The translations under genes were made by a program, and so were the position numbers. Shown here piece by piece: positions 33,271 through 42,178 of a stretch of DNA of 64,000 nucleotides; the first letter of the stretch is position 1; each line of letters starts with the position of its first letter. The notes under the pieces were generated by a model. That model worked only from the letters and a program-made list of their open reading frames with translations, made no database searches and had not been told where the DNA came from. This stretch comes from Treponema sp. UBA6367 (GTDB taxonomy: Bacteria; Spirochaetota; Spirochaetia; Treponematales; Treponemataceae): contig DJRF01000025.1 in the NCBI GenBank assembly GCA_002437725.1, positions 95,825-159,824 of the forward strand. Reading direction: 5' to 3'.

Positions 33271-34647
33271 CTAGCATTTCAAAATCCTAAGCCAGTTTGC
33301 AGGGATTTCAAGGCGGTTCAAGTCGCTTTCACAAAAGATGCCGCCATTTAACACATCTTCGCAAGAACGATGAATTGTATTTTTTAAGCAGACGCAAGCA
33401 GGTTTATCTTCGCAATTGACGGCAACGATTATTCTTTGACCGTAAAATTCTCTTTCAAAAACAAACTGGCAGCTGCTAACAAAAATTTGACTGTAGCTTC
33501 CTTTTTTAAGCGCGTCAAACTGCAAACGGATTGACGCGAACTTTTGAATCGCTTTTGCAAGCGAAAGGGAATCCACATCAGGCTTTGCAAAATCCGGAAC
33601 ATGGCATTTTCCGTCCAAATCAGAAGAAGCGCCAAATGATGGGCGCAACTGCTCATCGCCAGAACTATTTCTTTTTCCACGCAAGCCGTATTCGCCACCG
33701 TAGTAAATCGAAGGAACTCCAGGCATTGTAAACAAAAGCCCGTAAAGTGGGAAAAGCCATCTTGAATCAGAAAGAACAGAAGCGACTCTGTCTACATCAT
33801 GATTTTCCGCAAAATTGTAGAGCGGCATAAACTTGTAGATTCCAGAATTTCCAAACTGCCGATTCAAACTGTAAGCAATTTCAAAAAAATTGCGGCTATT
33901 AAAGCTTGACCACAATCCTTTGTAACATTCGTAGTTTGTAACGCTGTGCAACCTTGAAGGACGAACCCAATTATTGTAGTCGCCGTGAACAACTTCGCCC
34001 ATAAGCCAAAAATCTTGCTTTATGGAAGCGCAAAATTTGCTGAGATTTTCCATAAAATTTGCGCTAAGAACATCTGCTGCGTCAAGCCTTAATCCGTCTA
34101 TTTTAAATTCTTGAATCCAAAACTTTACCGCCCCAAACAAATGTTCTTGAACTTGACCACATTCACCGTTTAGCTTTACAAGGTCCTTGCAGCCAGCCCA
34201 CCCTTCGTAGTCAAAATTGTCGCCATAGCAGCTTTTTTGTCCGAATTTCAAATTTTTGTACCAAGAGCAATAGCGGGAACTGTTTCCGTTTGCCTGAATA
34301 TCTTTAAATGCAAAAAAATCCCGGCCTGTGTGGTTAAAAACAGCATCAAGCACGACTTTAAAACCCATCTCGTGAGCTGCATTGCAAAAATGTTTAAAAG
34401 ATTCGTTATTGCCAAGCCGCCTGTCAACATGGTAATAGTCAACGGTGTCGTAGCCGTGAGATGAGCTTTCAAAAAGAGGACCAATGTAAAGGGCATTGCA
34501 TCCAAGCTCGCGAATACGCGGAAGCTGTTCTTCCAAAGCAGAAAAAGCGCTGCCTGCAGGACATGAAAAGTCATTGCGTTTTGGGCAGCCGCACATTCCA
34601 AGCGGATATATATGGTAGAAAATCGAATCAAAAATTGTATCTTTCAT
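33271..34647 (-). CDS. Cytoplasmic alpha-amylase family (GH13) glycosidase
   Basis: A 458-residue GH13 enzyme with a (beta/alpha)8 barrel. The four conserved regions are present: VVLDAVFNHTG (I), DGLRLDAAD (II, nucleophile Asp189), LMGEVVHGD (III, acid/base Glu218) and FAENHDVDR (IV, Asp284). The linker sequence GYDTVDYYHVDRRLGN resembles neopullulanase/maltogenic-type and cyclomaltodextrinase-like members. No signal peptide, so it acts on imported maltodextrins inside the cell. I start at 34647 (MKDTIFDSIF), behind TGAGG; the frame to 34677 would run into the operator. Two palindromic operators overlap and follow its promoter, so expression is probably induced by a sugar. Confidence 0.92.
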   Translation of the reverse strand: MKDTIFDSIFYHIYPLGMCGCPKRNDFSCPAGSAFSALEEQLPRIRELGCNALYIGPLFESSSHGYDTVDYYHVDRRLGNNESFKHFCNAAHEMGFKVVLDAVFNHTGRDFFAFKDIQANGNSSRYCSWYKNLKFGQKSCYGDNFDYEGWAGCKDLVKLNGECGQVQEHLFGAVKFWIQEFKIDGLRLDAADVLSANFMENLSKFCASIKQDFWLMGEVVHGDYNNWVRPSRLHSVTNYECYKGLWSSFNSRNFFEIAYSLNRQFGNSGIYKFMPLYNFAENHDVDRVASVLSDSRWLFPLYGLLFTMPGVPSIYYGGEYGLRGKRNSSGDEQLRPSFGASSDLDGKCHVPDFAKPDVDSLSLAKAIQKFASIRLQFDALKKGSYSQIFVSSCQFVFEREFYGQRIIVAVNCEDKPACVCLKNTIHRSCEDVLNGGIFCESDLNRLEIPANWLRILKC

Positions 34648-34660
34648 AAAAACCTCAGGA

Positions 34661-34694
34661 TTGTTCTTATATACCATTTGGTATATAAGAACAA
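34661..34694. promoter_or_regulatory. Operator 2 of the amylase gene: palindrome with 15-bp arms
   Basis: TTGTTCTTATATACC-ATTT-GGTATATAAGAACAA, perfect over 15 bp on each side, located between the -10 box and the ribosome site. The core TATACC-N4-GGTATA is shared with operator 1. Confidence 0.8.
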
Positions 34695-34721
34695 TATACC
34701 GATTGGTATACGTTTTGTCAA
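34693..34721 (-). promoter_or_regulatory. Amylase promoter with operator 1 in the spacer
   Basis: On the minus strand TTGACA (34721-34716), 17 nt, TATATT (34698-34693). The palindrome TATACC-GATT-GGTATA (34695-34710) covers the spacer and the edge of the -10 box, a position at which a TetR- or LacI-type repressor would block RNA polymerase. The regulator gene is not in the window. Confidence 0.85.
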
Positions 34722-34757
34722 TATTTTTTATTTGCCTTTTTAAACTTTTTACAATAT

Positions 34758-34802
34758 AGTCGAAATGTTAAGTTTTTCTAAAAACTCAAAACTTAGGTCA
34801 CT
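34758..34802 (+). repeat. R1 repeat, ends-only remnant
   Basis: AGTCGAAATGTTAAGTTTTT joins directly to CTAAAAACTCAAAACTTAGG; the whole interior is gone, leaving the outer hairpin. It lies in the leader region of the divergent lipoprotein gene. Confidence 0.6.
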
Positions 34803-34832
34803 TATTCAATTCTTTATTGGAGGTATAAAATA

Positions 34833-35906
34833 ATGAAATTGAAAATAAGGAAAATTTTAGGGGGGGGTAAGGTTGTTTTAGCATTCATACTTGCAAGCAT
34901 ATTTGTATCTTGCAATATGGATGACGACAATGATTCCCCAAAGACTCCAAAAGGAGAAGATTACGCAATCACAATTCTTTTTGATGAATCTAAAATTGAA
35001 GTTACAAAAGGATTTGTTGATACAGAAGCTGTAAAAAATAACGGCACGGTAAAAGCGTGGGAAACCTTAAATGTAAAAGCCAAAAACTTTACAGAAGGAA
35101 AAACCATTGACTACTGGAAAATTAACGGCGCAAAAGATGATGGAACTGACAAGAAAGGCAGAAAATCGTTCCAAGTTTCAGCAATAACAAAAAATGAATG
35201 TATTGAGCAGGACGGAAAATACATTTATTCAATAGAGTTTACAGAAAGAGCTTTGTATTCCGCAAAAGTTACTTATGACACAGATTATGTTATATGCCAA
35301 ACAAGTTCATGGTCTTCTTCAGGCACTATAGAAAGTGGAAAAACAGTCACAGAAAGCGACACTCTTTCAACACTATATTTTAACCTAAATGAAGATAAAA
35401 TGTCTTCAGATTGGACTAGCGGCACAAAAACTTATATTTACGGATATTCACTAGACGGCGGAAAAACAGAAGTCTATTATCCAAGCACGGCTCTTCAAAA
35501 AAGATACTATCAGATAAACTTAGCGGATGCAGACGGAAAAGACATTGATTTTAAGTTCCTTACAAAAGAACCTAAATCTACGAAAATTGTTTTTGGCACT
35601 GAGTTGAAAGTTTCAAAAACCTGCTATTACAGAACATTAAATTCTAAAACAGGAAATTATGATGCAAAAACAGAAGATGTTCTTTCAGATGACACTCCAA
35701 TTTACGAAGGCGAAATAATTGCAATCAAACTAGCTTCCGGAGAAAGCGCAGAGCCTGCAAAAATCTTTGTAAATGGAACATCCCTAGAAAAGTTTTATAA
35801 ATGTCCATTCCTTTGCGAATCAAAAGATGGAGATTTAAAGATTATTTACTCTTCTTCAAATATGATTCCTGCAAAAGACAACAAATTTACAATAGAGTAT
35901 AAATAA
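34833..35906 (+). CDS. Lipoprotein with an 8-G tract in its signal peptide (candidate phase-variable)
   Basis: A 357-residue protein; signal peptide MKLKIRKILGGGKVVLAFIL ends at a Cys in IFVSCN. Codons 10-12 are Gly-Gly-Gly encoded within a run of eight G (34860-34867). The frame is open in this sequence (ON); a change of one G would truncate the protein within a few codons. The mature part has an acidic start and repeated beta segments (for example YAITILFDESKIEVTKGFVD, ETLNVKAKNFTEGKTIDYWK) and is of no family known to me. GGAGG precedes the ATG. A strong terminator follows. It is divergent from the amylase gene. Confidence 0.82.
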   Translation: MKLKIRKILGGGKVVLAFILASIFVSCNMDDDNDSPKTPKGEDYAITILFDESKIEVTKGFVDTEAVKNNGTVKAWETLNVKAKNFTEGKTIDYWKINGAKDDGTDKKGRKSFQVSAITKNECIEQDGKYIYSIEFTERALYSAKVTYDTDYVICQTSSWSSSGTIESGKTVTESDTLSTLYFNLNEDKMSSDWTSGTKTYIYGYSLDGGKTEVYYPSTALQKRYYQINLADADGKDIDFKFLTKEPKSTKIVFGTELKVSKTCYYRTLNSKTGNYDAKTEDVLSDDTPIYEGEIIAIKLASGESAEPAKIFVNGTSLEKFYKCPFLCESKDGDLKIIYSSSNMIPAKDNKFTIEYK

Positions 35907-35932
35907 GATAGATTTAGTTTCTAATATAAACC

Positions 35933-35982
35933 AAACGGCTGGATAAAGTCTTACGTAAGCGAGCCTTGCCCAGCCGTTTTTT
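35933..35982 (+). terminator. Terminator after the poly-G lipoprotein gene
   Basis: AACGGCTGG and CCAGCCGTT pair, followed by TTTT. The 27-nt loop carries GTCTTACGTAAGCGAGCCTTG, similar to a hairpin loop at 33019-33050 upstream of the DUF4349 gene. Confidence 0.85.
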
Positions 35983-36074
35983 AAATTTTCCGCACATTTT
36001 CGCTCATTAGTGTTGATTAACATCTTCATTACATTTAAAATATTTCATTACGTTTTTTATTTTATGGGGGAAAT

Positions 36075-37640
36075 ATGACAGCTGCTGTCATTGCGAAAAT
36101 AGTCGCATTTGTAATTTATTTAGGTTTAATGGTTTATGTAGGTTTAAAGACCGCAAAAGGCAACGACACCGCTTCTGATTTTTTTCTTGGCGGAAGAAAA
36201 GTAGGGCCTTGGGTAACGGCACTTAGCGCAGAAGCTTCGGATTCATCTGCATGGCTTTTAATGGGTCTTCCAGGTCTTTGCTATCTTGGAGGATTTAAAG
36301 AAACTTTTTGGACTTCGCTTGGTCTTATTGCAGGCACTTATCTGGCATGGCTTATCATCGCAAAGCCATTAAGAAAGTGCTCAATAGCATTTGGCGATTC
36401 AATTACAATTCCAGAATTTCTTACAAACCGATTCAAAGACAAATCTCACATTCTTATGGTTGTAGCGGTTTTCTTTATCGTTGTTTTCTTTACAATTTAT
36501 ACAGCCTCTGGTTTTGTTGCCTGCGCAAAACTTTTCCGCTCTGTTTTTGGACTCAACTGGAATCTGGGTCTTTTAATAGGATTTATAATCATACTTTCGT
36601 ACACAATAATGGGTGGCTATAAAGCCGTTTGCACTACAGACTTTATTCAAGGCACTTTAATCTTTGTGGCATTTGTAATTTCTTCTATTATTATCATAAT
36701 CGACTTAGGCGGAATTGGAAACGCGGTTACTCAAGTTCAGTCTTTTACAGACAAGGCCTTGAGCGGAGAATTTGGTTCGCAAATCTTAAACAACTTTAAA
36801 AACAACAAATCGTTCAGCTTTGTTTCTGCTCTTTCCGCATTTTCTTGGTGCTTAGGCTACTTTGGAATGCCGCACATAATCGTCCGATTTATGGGATGCC
36901 GTTCAAACAAGGAAATAACAACCGCTCGCAGAGTGGGAATTTCCTGGATGGTTATTTCGTACATTGGAACATTTATAATTGGAACGCTAGGAACGGCTTA
37001 CCTTTTTAACAAAGGAGTTCTTTTGGGAGCAAACGCAGAAGACGTTGCTATCGAAGGCATAAAAGTTTTGGGAGCAGGAACTCAAGAAGCCGTTTTTAGC
37101 GAATCTATGCTCAGAATGTACCCGGCATTTATTGCAGGTCTTTTCTTGTGCGCAATTCTTGCAGCGGCAATGTCTACTGCCGACTCTCAACTTTTGGCAG
37201 CTTCTTCAGCAATCGGCCAGGATATTTTTAAAGGGCTTATAAAAAAGGATGCCGACGATAAAAAAGTTATGCTTGTTAGCCGAATTTCTGTTTTTGCAAT
37301 TGCTCTTGTAGGACTGCTTCTTTCTCTAAATCCAGACAGTTCAATCTTCAGTTTGGTTTCGTTCGCTTGGTCAGGATTCGGCGGAACTTTCGGTCCGTTG
37401 ATTCTTCTTGCGCTTTACTGGAAAAAAACCACAGCAAAAGGAGCAATTGCGGGTCTTATTACGGGCGGAGTAACTGACGTCGTTTGGCACTACCTTAAAG
37501 GCGGAATTTTTGACATATACGAAATTCTTCCTGCATTCATAGCTTGCTTTTTAGTAACAGTTGTGGTTTCTTTGCTTGATAAAAACAAGGATCCAGAAAT
37601 GCTCCGCGAATACGACGAATACAAAAAGATGGAAGACTAA
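36075..37640 (+). CDS. putP: Sodium/proline symporter
   Basis: A 521-residue inner-membrane protein of the sodium:solute symporter family with about 13 membrane helices. Family signatures: SDFFLGGRKVGPWVTALSAE and ASDSSAWLLMGLPG near the N-terminus, FGDSITIPEFLTNRFKD, and the GG...T region SYTIMGGYKAVCTTDFIQG. The DSQLLAASSAIGQD segment is the conserved sodium-site region in helix 8. PutP imports proline with Na+. GGGGGAAAT precedes the ATG. It stands alone, with no putA nearby, and is followed by an R1 repeat. Confidence 0.92.
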   Translation: MTAAVIAKIVAFVIYLGLMVYVGLKTAKGNDTASDFFLGGRKVGPWVTALSAEASDSSAWLLMGLPGLCYLGGFKETFWTSLGLIAGTYLAWLIIAKPLRKCSIAFGDSITIPEFLTNRFKDKSHILMVVAVFFIVVFFTIYTASGFVACAKLFRSVFGLNWNLGLLIGFIIILSYTIMGGYKAVCTTDFIQGTLIFVAFVISSIIIIIDLGGIGNAVTQVQSFTDKALSGEFGSQILNNFKNNKSFSFVSALSAFSWCLGYFGMPHIIVRFMGCRSNKEITTARRVGISWMVISYIGTFIIGTLGTAYLFNKGVLLGANAEDVAIEGIKVLGAGTQEAVFSESMLRMYPAFIAGLFLCAILAAAMSTADSQLLAASSAIGQDIFKGLIKKDADDKKVMLVSRISVFAIALVGLLLSLNPDSSIFSLVSFAWSGFGGTFGPLILLALYWKKTTAKGAIAGLITGGVTDVVWHYLKGGIFDIYEILPAFIACFLVTVVVSLLDKNKDPEMLREYDEYKKMED

Positions 37641-37642
37641 TT

Positions 37643-37848
37643 ATCTTTGAAATTTTGAGTTTTTATAAATTTTGAAAAAAACGCTTTCAGCGAATTTACA
37701 ATTTGCTGCAGATGATTGTGCTCAAACTTCGTTTGAATTGGTTTGGGTTGCTATGCAACCTTAATTGTTCTTATCGCACAAAATCTTCGCCAATTGTAAA
37801 TTCGCTTACGCTTTTATTTAATTTTCTAAAAACTCAAAATTTAATCAT
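37643..37848 (+). repeat. R1 repeat, full-length copy
   Basis: Ends GAAATTTTGAGTTTTT and AAAAACTCAAAATTT pair; inside are CAGCGAATTTACAATTTG, GGTTGCTATGCAACC and CAATTGTAAATTCGC. It starts 2 bp after the putP stop. The rest of the 365-bp gap holds the promoter and leader hairpin of the next gene. Confidence 0.9.
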
Positions 37849-37893
37849 TTATCACTAATTATTAAATATTTATCGTTTTTCATTAAAAATATA

Positions 37894-37922
37894 TTGACAA
37901 ACATTAAATTCAATCTTATATT
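37894..37922 (+). promoter_or_regulatory. Promoter of the DUF2975-HTH pair
   Basis: TTGACA (37894-37899), 17 nt, TATATT (37917-37922): a near-consensus promoter. Transcription would start near 37929-37931, exactly at the base of the following hairpin. Confidence 0.85.
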
Positions 37923-37930
37923 GTAATCTT

Positions 37931-37975
37931 GAGAAGCAAAACTTTGCCAACCGCAAAGTCAAAGTTTTGCTTCTC
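37931..37975 (+). promoter_or_regulatory. 16-bp perfect hairpin at the 5' end of the DUF2975-HTH mRNA
   Basis: GAGAAGCAAAACTTTG and CAAAGTTTTGCTTCTC pair around a 13-nt loop. No T tract follows, so it is not a simple terminator. It may stabilise the mRNA, bind a protein, or as DNA serve as an operator for the small HTH protein encoded downstream. Confidence 0.75.
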
Positions 37976-38005
37976 GACGAAATTTATTCACTTTGAGGTT
38001 ACAAT

Positions 38006-38575
38006 ATGAAAAATCTAAACAAAGCCACAAAAATCATCGCAAAATGCTGTGAAATTCTTTTTTTCGCATGCTCACTTACCATGGTCGCAGCGATAATTGC
38101 ATCTTTTGTTTCGGTTGAAAAATTCGGAAACTTCTTGCTAGAACAGGTTGGCGACGGACAAATCGCCACAAACGGATTTGAAATTTCAATCGCAAATGAA
38201 AATGGAATTCTTATTCCGCAAGCGGTGAGAATCTTTTGCTTTGCAGGACTTTTTACGATGCTCTGCATGACAATGATTTTCAGAAACATCTATCTTATTA
38301 TAAAGACAACAGAAGGAAAAACCTGGTTCAGCAAAGGCGCAACTCCATTCCAAAAAGACAACGTCCGAATGATTCGCGAAATTGGAATTTTTAGCATTAT
38401 GATTCCAGTTATCGGTCTTATTATGAGCGCAATCGCAAAGCTTGCAATTGGCGTTGACAACGTTGAAACCAGCGTTCAAGTTACAGGAATTGCAATGGGA
38501 ATCGCCATGATTTGCCTTTCGCAAATTTTTTCTTACGGAACAGAACTCGAAAGCGAAGTTGAAGGGCTTGTATAA
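38006..38575 (+). CDS. DUF2975 membrane protein
   Basis: A 189-residue protein with four membrane helices (about residues 15-38, 72-95, 128-148 and 158-180). The layout and the segment TEGKTWFSKGATPFQKDNVR match DUF2975, whose genes are regularly paired with a small Cro/CI-type regulator. The function is unknown. GAGG precedes the ATG by 7 nt. It is 12 bp upstream of the HTH gene and shares its promoter. Confidence 0.82.
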   Translation: MKNLNKATKIIAKCCEILFFACSLTMVAAIIASFVSVEKFGNFLLEQVGDGQIATNGFEISIANENGILIPQAVRIFCFAGLFTMLCMTMIFRNIYLIIKTTEGKTWFSKGATPFQKDNVRMIREIGIFSIMIPVIGLIMSAIAKLAIGVDNVETSVQVTGIAMGIAMICLSQIFSYGTELESEVEGLV

Positions 38576-38587
38576 AAAGAGGCGATT

Positions 38588-38797
38588 ATGGGCAAAATTG
38601 TGCTTTATCTTGACCGCGTAATGGTCGAAAAGAAGATGTCGCTCGGAGAACTTGCAGAAAAAGTGGGCATTACAAATGTAAATCTTTCTAAAATAAAAAA
38701 CAACAAAGTGAACGCAATCCGCTTTTCTACGCTAGAAGCGATTTGCAGAACGCTGGACTGCACTCCTGGCGACATTCTAAAATACGAAGAAGATTAG
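38588..38797 (+). CDS. Small Cro/CI (XRE) family transcription regulator
   Basis: A 69-residue helix-turn-helix protein that is nothing but the DNA-binding domain: MSLGELAEKVGITNVNLSKI is the HTH and AIRFSTLEAICRTLDCTPGD closes it. It resembles YozG-type regulators encoded beside DUF2975 proteins. AGAGG precedes the ATG. Probable targets are its own operon (perfect inverted repeat at 37931-37975), which is inference. Confidence 0.9.
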   Translation: MGKIVLYLDRVMVEKKMSLGELAEKVGITNVNLSKIKNNKVNAIRFSTLEAICRTLDCTPGDILKYEED

Positions 38798-38847
38798 AAA
38801 GGTTTATCCTAATTTAAAGTTTCTTTTATTTGTGGTAGAATGTTCTT

Positions 38848-40470
38848 ATGCAAAAAGAACTTTCTATCACTGTAAAACCGCAAGATGAGAAAAACGAGAA
38901 TCTTATTCAAGAGCTTATTCAGAAAGAACTGAAAAATCAAAATATTGATTCAAAAATGCATGAGGTTCACTGCGTTTTTGCTAAAAAATCGATTGATGCA
39001 AGGCACGGACAATTAAAAATCCACCTAAGGTACAAAATTTATATCGACGAGCAAGTTCCAAAACAAGGAACGGACGAACTTCCACAATGGAAAAAGCTTT
39101 CTGCCGAGGATAAAAAAATTCCGCAAGTAATTATTGTAGGCTCAGGACCGGCGGGACTTTTTGGCGCATTAAAACTGATTGAGCTTGGCATACGCCCAAT
39201 AATTATTGAGCGCGGAGAAGAAACTTCTGAACGAAAAAGAACTATCGCAAAAATCAGCACAGAAGGCAAAGTGAACGGCGATTCAAACTACTGCTTTGGC
39301 GAAGGCGGCGCCGGAACTTTTAGCGACGGAAAGCTTTACACTCGCAGCAACAAAAGAGGAAACATCAGCCGGATTCTTCAAATTTTTGTAAAATTTGGCG
39401 CAAATCCTTTAATTTTAACAGATGCGCATCCTCACATAGGAACTGAAAAATTGCCGCTCGTCATAAACGAAATGAAAAAGTTCATAATCGAGATGGGAGG
39501 CTCTTTTCTTTTTAACACTAGATGCGTGGATTTTATAGAAGAAGATTCTACTGTAAAAGGGATTGTTGCAAAAAATACAGTTTCCGGCGAAATACAAAAT
39601 TTTTTAGCAGATGCTGTACTTTTAGCAACTGGGCATAGCGCGGTAGATATTTATGAGCTTCTTGCTCAAAAAAATCCTAAGTCGCTTGAATCAAAAACAT
39701 TTGCCGCTGGAGTAAGAGTTGAACACCCTCGAACTTTAATCGATTCAATTCAATATCACGGAAAAACAGAAGGCATGGAAGCCGCTGAATACAGGCTTAC
39801 AACACAAGTGGAAGAACGCGGGGTCTATTCATTCTGCATGTGCCCAGGCGGAGTTATAGTTCCAAGCGCGGCAAGCGAAAATCAAATTGTTGTAAATGGA
39901 ATGAGTTCCAGCACAAGAAACAGCAACTGGTCAAACGCCGCCATAGTTACAGAAATTCGTCCGGAAGATATACCGGAAGAATTTGTTCATCAAGCTAAAG
40001 GAAGAGGCTGCGCCGCCCTTGCAGGTCTTATCTTTAGAAACTGGCTAGAAGAAGAAACTAAAAAACATGGGCAAGGTCAAAAGGCGCCCGCCCAACTTAT
40101 GACAGATTTTCTTGCTCACAAGCAATCAAAAGACTTGCCGCAAACAAGCTACACGCCGGGAGTTGTTTCTTCAAGGCTAGATATTTGGCTTCCTGATTTT
40201 ATTGGAGGAAGACTTGCTCAAGGATTCTTGAATTTTGGCAAAAACATGAAAGGCTTTGTTTCAAAACAGGCGATTCTTATAGCCAGCGAGACAAGGACAA
40301 GCACTCCAGTAAGAATTGTTCGCGACGCAAAGACGCTTGAATCGCCTGTCTTAAAAAACTTGTATCCGTGCGGAGAAGGCAGCGGGTATTCAGGCGGAAT
40401 TGTCTCTTCTGCAATGGACGGAGAACGTTGCTGCGAGGCAATAGCGCAAGCGTTGCTTGAAAAGCATTAA
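38848..40470 (+). CDS. FAD-dependent dehydrogenase (COG2509 type)
   Basis: A 540-residue flavoprotein. An N-terminal domain of about 90 residues precedes the dinucleotide-binding fold VIIVGSGPAGLFGALKL. The strings CFGEGGAGTFSDGKLYTRSN, ADAVLLATGHSA and LYPCGEGSGYSGGIVSSAMD are typical of this widespread but biochemically undefined family. Reaction and substrate are unknown. TAGAAT lies 6 nt before the ATG and no ribosome site is present, so the mRNA may be leaderless. The radical-SAM gene follows after 9 bp. Confidence 0.88.
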   Translation: MQKELSITVKPQDEKNENLIQELIQKELKNQNIDSKMHEVHCVFAKKSIDARHGQLKIHLRYKIYIDEQVPKQGTDELPQWKKLSAEDKKIPQVIIVGSGPAGLFGALKLIELGIRPIIIERGEETSERKRTIAKISTEGKVNGDSNYCFGEGGAGTFSDGKLYTRSNKRGNISRILQIFVKFGANPLILTDAHPHIGTEKLPLVINEMKKFIIEMGGSFLFNTRCVDFIEEDSTVKGIVAKNTVSGEIQNFLADAVLLATGHSAVDIYELLAQKNPKSLESKTFAAGVRVEHPRTLIDSIQYHGKTEGMEAAEYRLTTQVEERGVYSFCMCPGGVIVPSAASENQIVVNGMSSSTRNSNWSNAAIVTEIRPEDIPEEFVHQAKGRGCAALAGLIFRNWLEEETKKHGQGQKAPAQLMTDFLAHKQSKDLPQTSYTPGVVSSRLDIWLPDFIGGRLAQGFLNFGKNMKGFVSKQAILIASETRTSTPVRIVRDAKTLESPVLKNLYPCGEGSGYSGGIVSSAMDGERCCEAIAQALLEKH

Positions 40471-40479
40471 CCTTTTATT

Positions 40480-42177
40480 ATGGAAAAACCTCTTATTTTA
40501 TGCACAACACTTCTTATAGAAACTTCTCCTCAGGCGTTGCCGCTTGGAGCTGCGTGCATTGCCTCTGCATTAAAACACGATAATTTTATTGCGCAAAACT
40601 TCAACGTTGAATTAAAAGCGTTTAGCAAGGAAGGTAAAGACTTTTTCGATGCAAATTGTGTAAATTCCACCCCAGATGCTGCCCTTTTTATTGCAGAAAA
40701 TATTATTCAAATTGCAAAAAAAACGAATGCCACTTTAAAATATGTGGGATTCAGCGTTTTTGTTTGGAACCGCAACGAACTTGAAGAAGCCGCAAGGATT
40801 TTAAAAACCAAGTGTCCAAATATAGTGACATTTGCAGGCGGTCCTGAAGTCACTGCAAATGCAGAAAGTTTTACATCCTTTGACTACTGCATAAAAGGTC
40901 CTGGCGAAAAAATAGTTCCCGAACTCATAACATTTTTAGAAAACGGCGGCTCAAAAGAACAGGCAAAAAAATTATCGCAAGAAAGAATTTTTCAAACAGA
41001 TGCGGAAAACCTTTCTTCCCCTTACCTTGACGGAACTTTAGACCCAGCCGAATACGGCGGCGCATTGTGGGAACTTGCAAGAGGCTGCCCTTTTAAGTGT
41101 TCTTACTGCTACGAATCAAAAGGCGAAAAAAAGATTCGCTACTTTCCAATGCAAAGAATTGAAAAAGAGCTTGAACTTTTTAACAAGAAAAAAATCAGCC
41201 AAGTGTTTGTGCTTGATCCAACTTACAACGCAGACAAAAACAGGGCAAAAATTCTTTTAAAAAAAATTGCCCAAAAAGCGCCAGGAATATTTTTTTATTT
41301 TGAAGCCCGCGCAGAATTTTTAGACAGGGAACTGGCAAAGGCTTTTACAAGAATTCCATGCGCGCTTCAATTTGGCTTGCAAAGTTCAAATCCAGAAGTT
41401 TTAAAATTGGTAAACAGAAGTTTTGACAAAAAATTGTTCACCAAAAACATTGGAATTCTGAATCAAGAAGGCGTAGTTTTTGGATTCGACTTAATCTACG
41501 GACTTCCAGGCGACACCTTTGAAGGTTTTAAGAAAAGCATTGATTTCGCCCTAAACTTGTATCCAAACAACCTTGAAACGTTTTGCCTTTCAGTTTTGCC
41601 TGGAACTGCTTTAGCAGAAAATGCGGTTTCTTTGGGATTAGATTTTGAAAAAAACGCCCCGTATCACGTAATAAAATCGAAGTCTTATTCACAAAAAGAA
41701 ATTGAAAAATCAGAAGAGCTTAGCCATGCCTGCAACGTTTTTTATAATCAAGGAAGAGCTGTTCCTTGGTTTCTTTCGGTTTGCAAAGCCTGCCACAAAA
41801 GACCAGTTATCTTGCTTGAAGATTTTTCAAAATGGTATTCCCAAACAAAAGAAAAGAACGATGGACAATCTTTAGCAAAAATAGACACTCTTTGCTTAAG
41901 CCACGAAAAAATTGAAAAACTTCAAATTGAGTTTATAAGAGCCGAATTGCAAAGTTTTTATTTAGCGGCAGAAAATATCATTCGCATAAACGGAGCGCTT
42001 AGCCGAGTAGAATCAGACGGAAAAGTTCAATATCTGAGTTTAGATTTTCATCCTGACGATTTAATGAGCCAATTTGCTTGCAATATAAAATTCTTTGCAC
42101 AGAACGCAAAAAAATACAAATGCAAGGTAAAATGTTTTAAAGGAAAAAACGGCACAGATTGGACGGTTGAAAAATAA
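40480..42177 (+). CDS. B12-binding-domain radical SAM protein
   Basis: A 565-residue protein. The N-terminal 150 residues have the cobalamin-binding fold order (IASALKHDNF, YVGFSVFVWNRNE, VTFAGGPEVTA) but no DxHxxG, so any cobalamin would be bound base-off without a His ligand. The radical SAM cluster motif is ARGCPFKCSYCYE (CxxxCxxC), followed by FGLQSSNPEVLKLVNRSFDK and GFDLIYGLPGDTFEGFKKSI. The C-terminal DUF4080-like extension includes two Cys in SVCKACHKRP. Substrate unknown. It is 9 bp behind the FAD enzyme and probably co-transcribed. Confidence 0.85.
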   Translation: MEKPLILCTTLLIETSPQALPLGAACIASALKHDNFIAQNFNVELKAFSKEGKDFFDANCVNSTPDAALFIAENIIQIAKKTNATLKYVGFSVFVWNRNELEEAARILKTKCPNIVTFAGGPEVTANAESFTSFDYCIKGPGEKIVPELITFLENGGSKEQAKKLSQERIFQTDAENLSSPYLDGTLDPAEYGGALWELARGCPFKCSYCYESKGEKKIRYFPMQRIEKELELFNKKKISQVFVLDPTYNADKNRAKILLKKIAQKAPGIFFYFEARAEFLDRELAKAFTRIPCALQFGLQSSNPEVLKLVNRSFDKKLFTKNIGILNQEGVVFGFDLIYGLPGDTFEGFKKSIDFALNLYPNNLETFCLSVLPGTALAENAVSLGLDFEKNAPYHVIKSKSYSQKEIEKSEELSHACNVFYNQGRAVPWFLSVCKACHKRPVILLEDFSKWYSQTKEKNDGQSLAKIDTLCLSHEKIEKLQIEFIRAELQSFYLAAENIIRINGALSRVESDGKVQYLSLDFHPDDLMSQFACNIKFFAQNAKKYKCKVKCFKGKNGTDWTVEK

Positions 42178-42178
42178 A

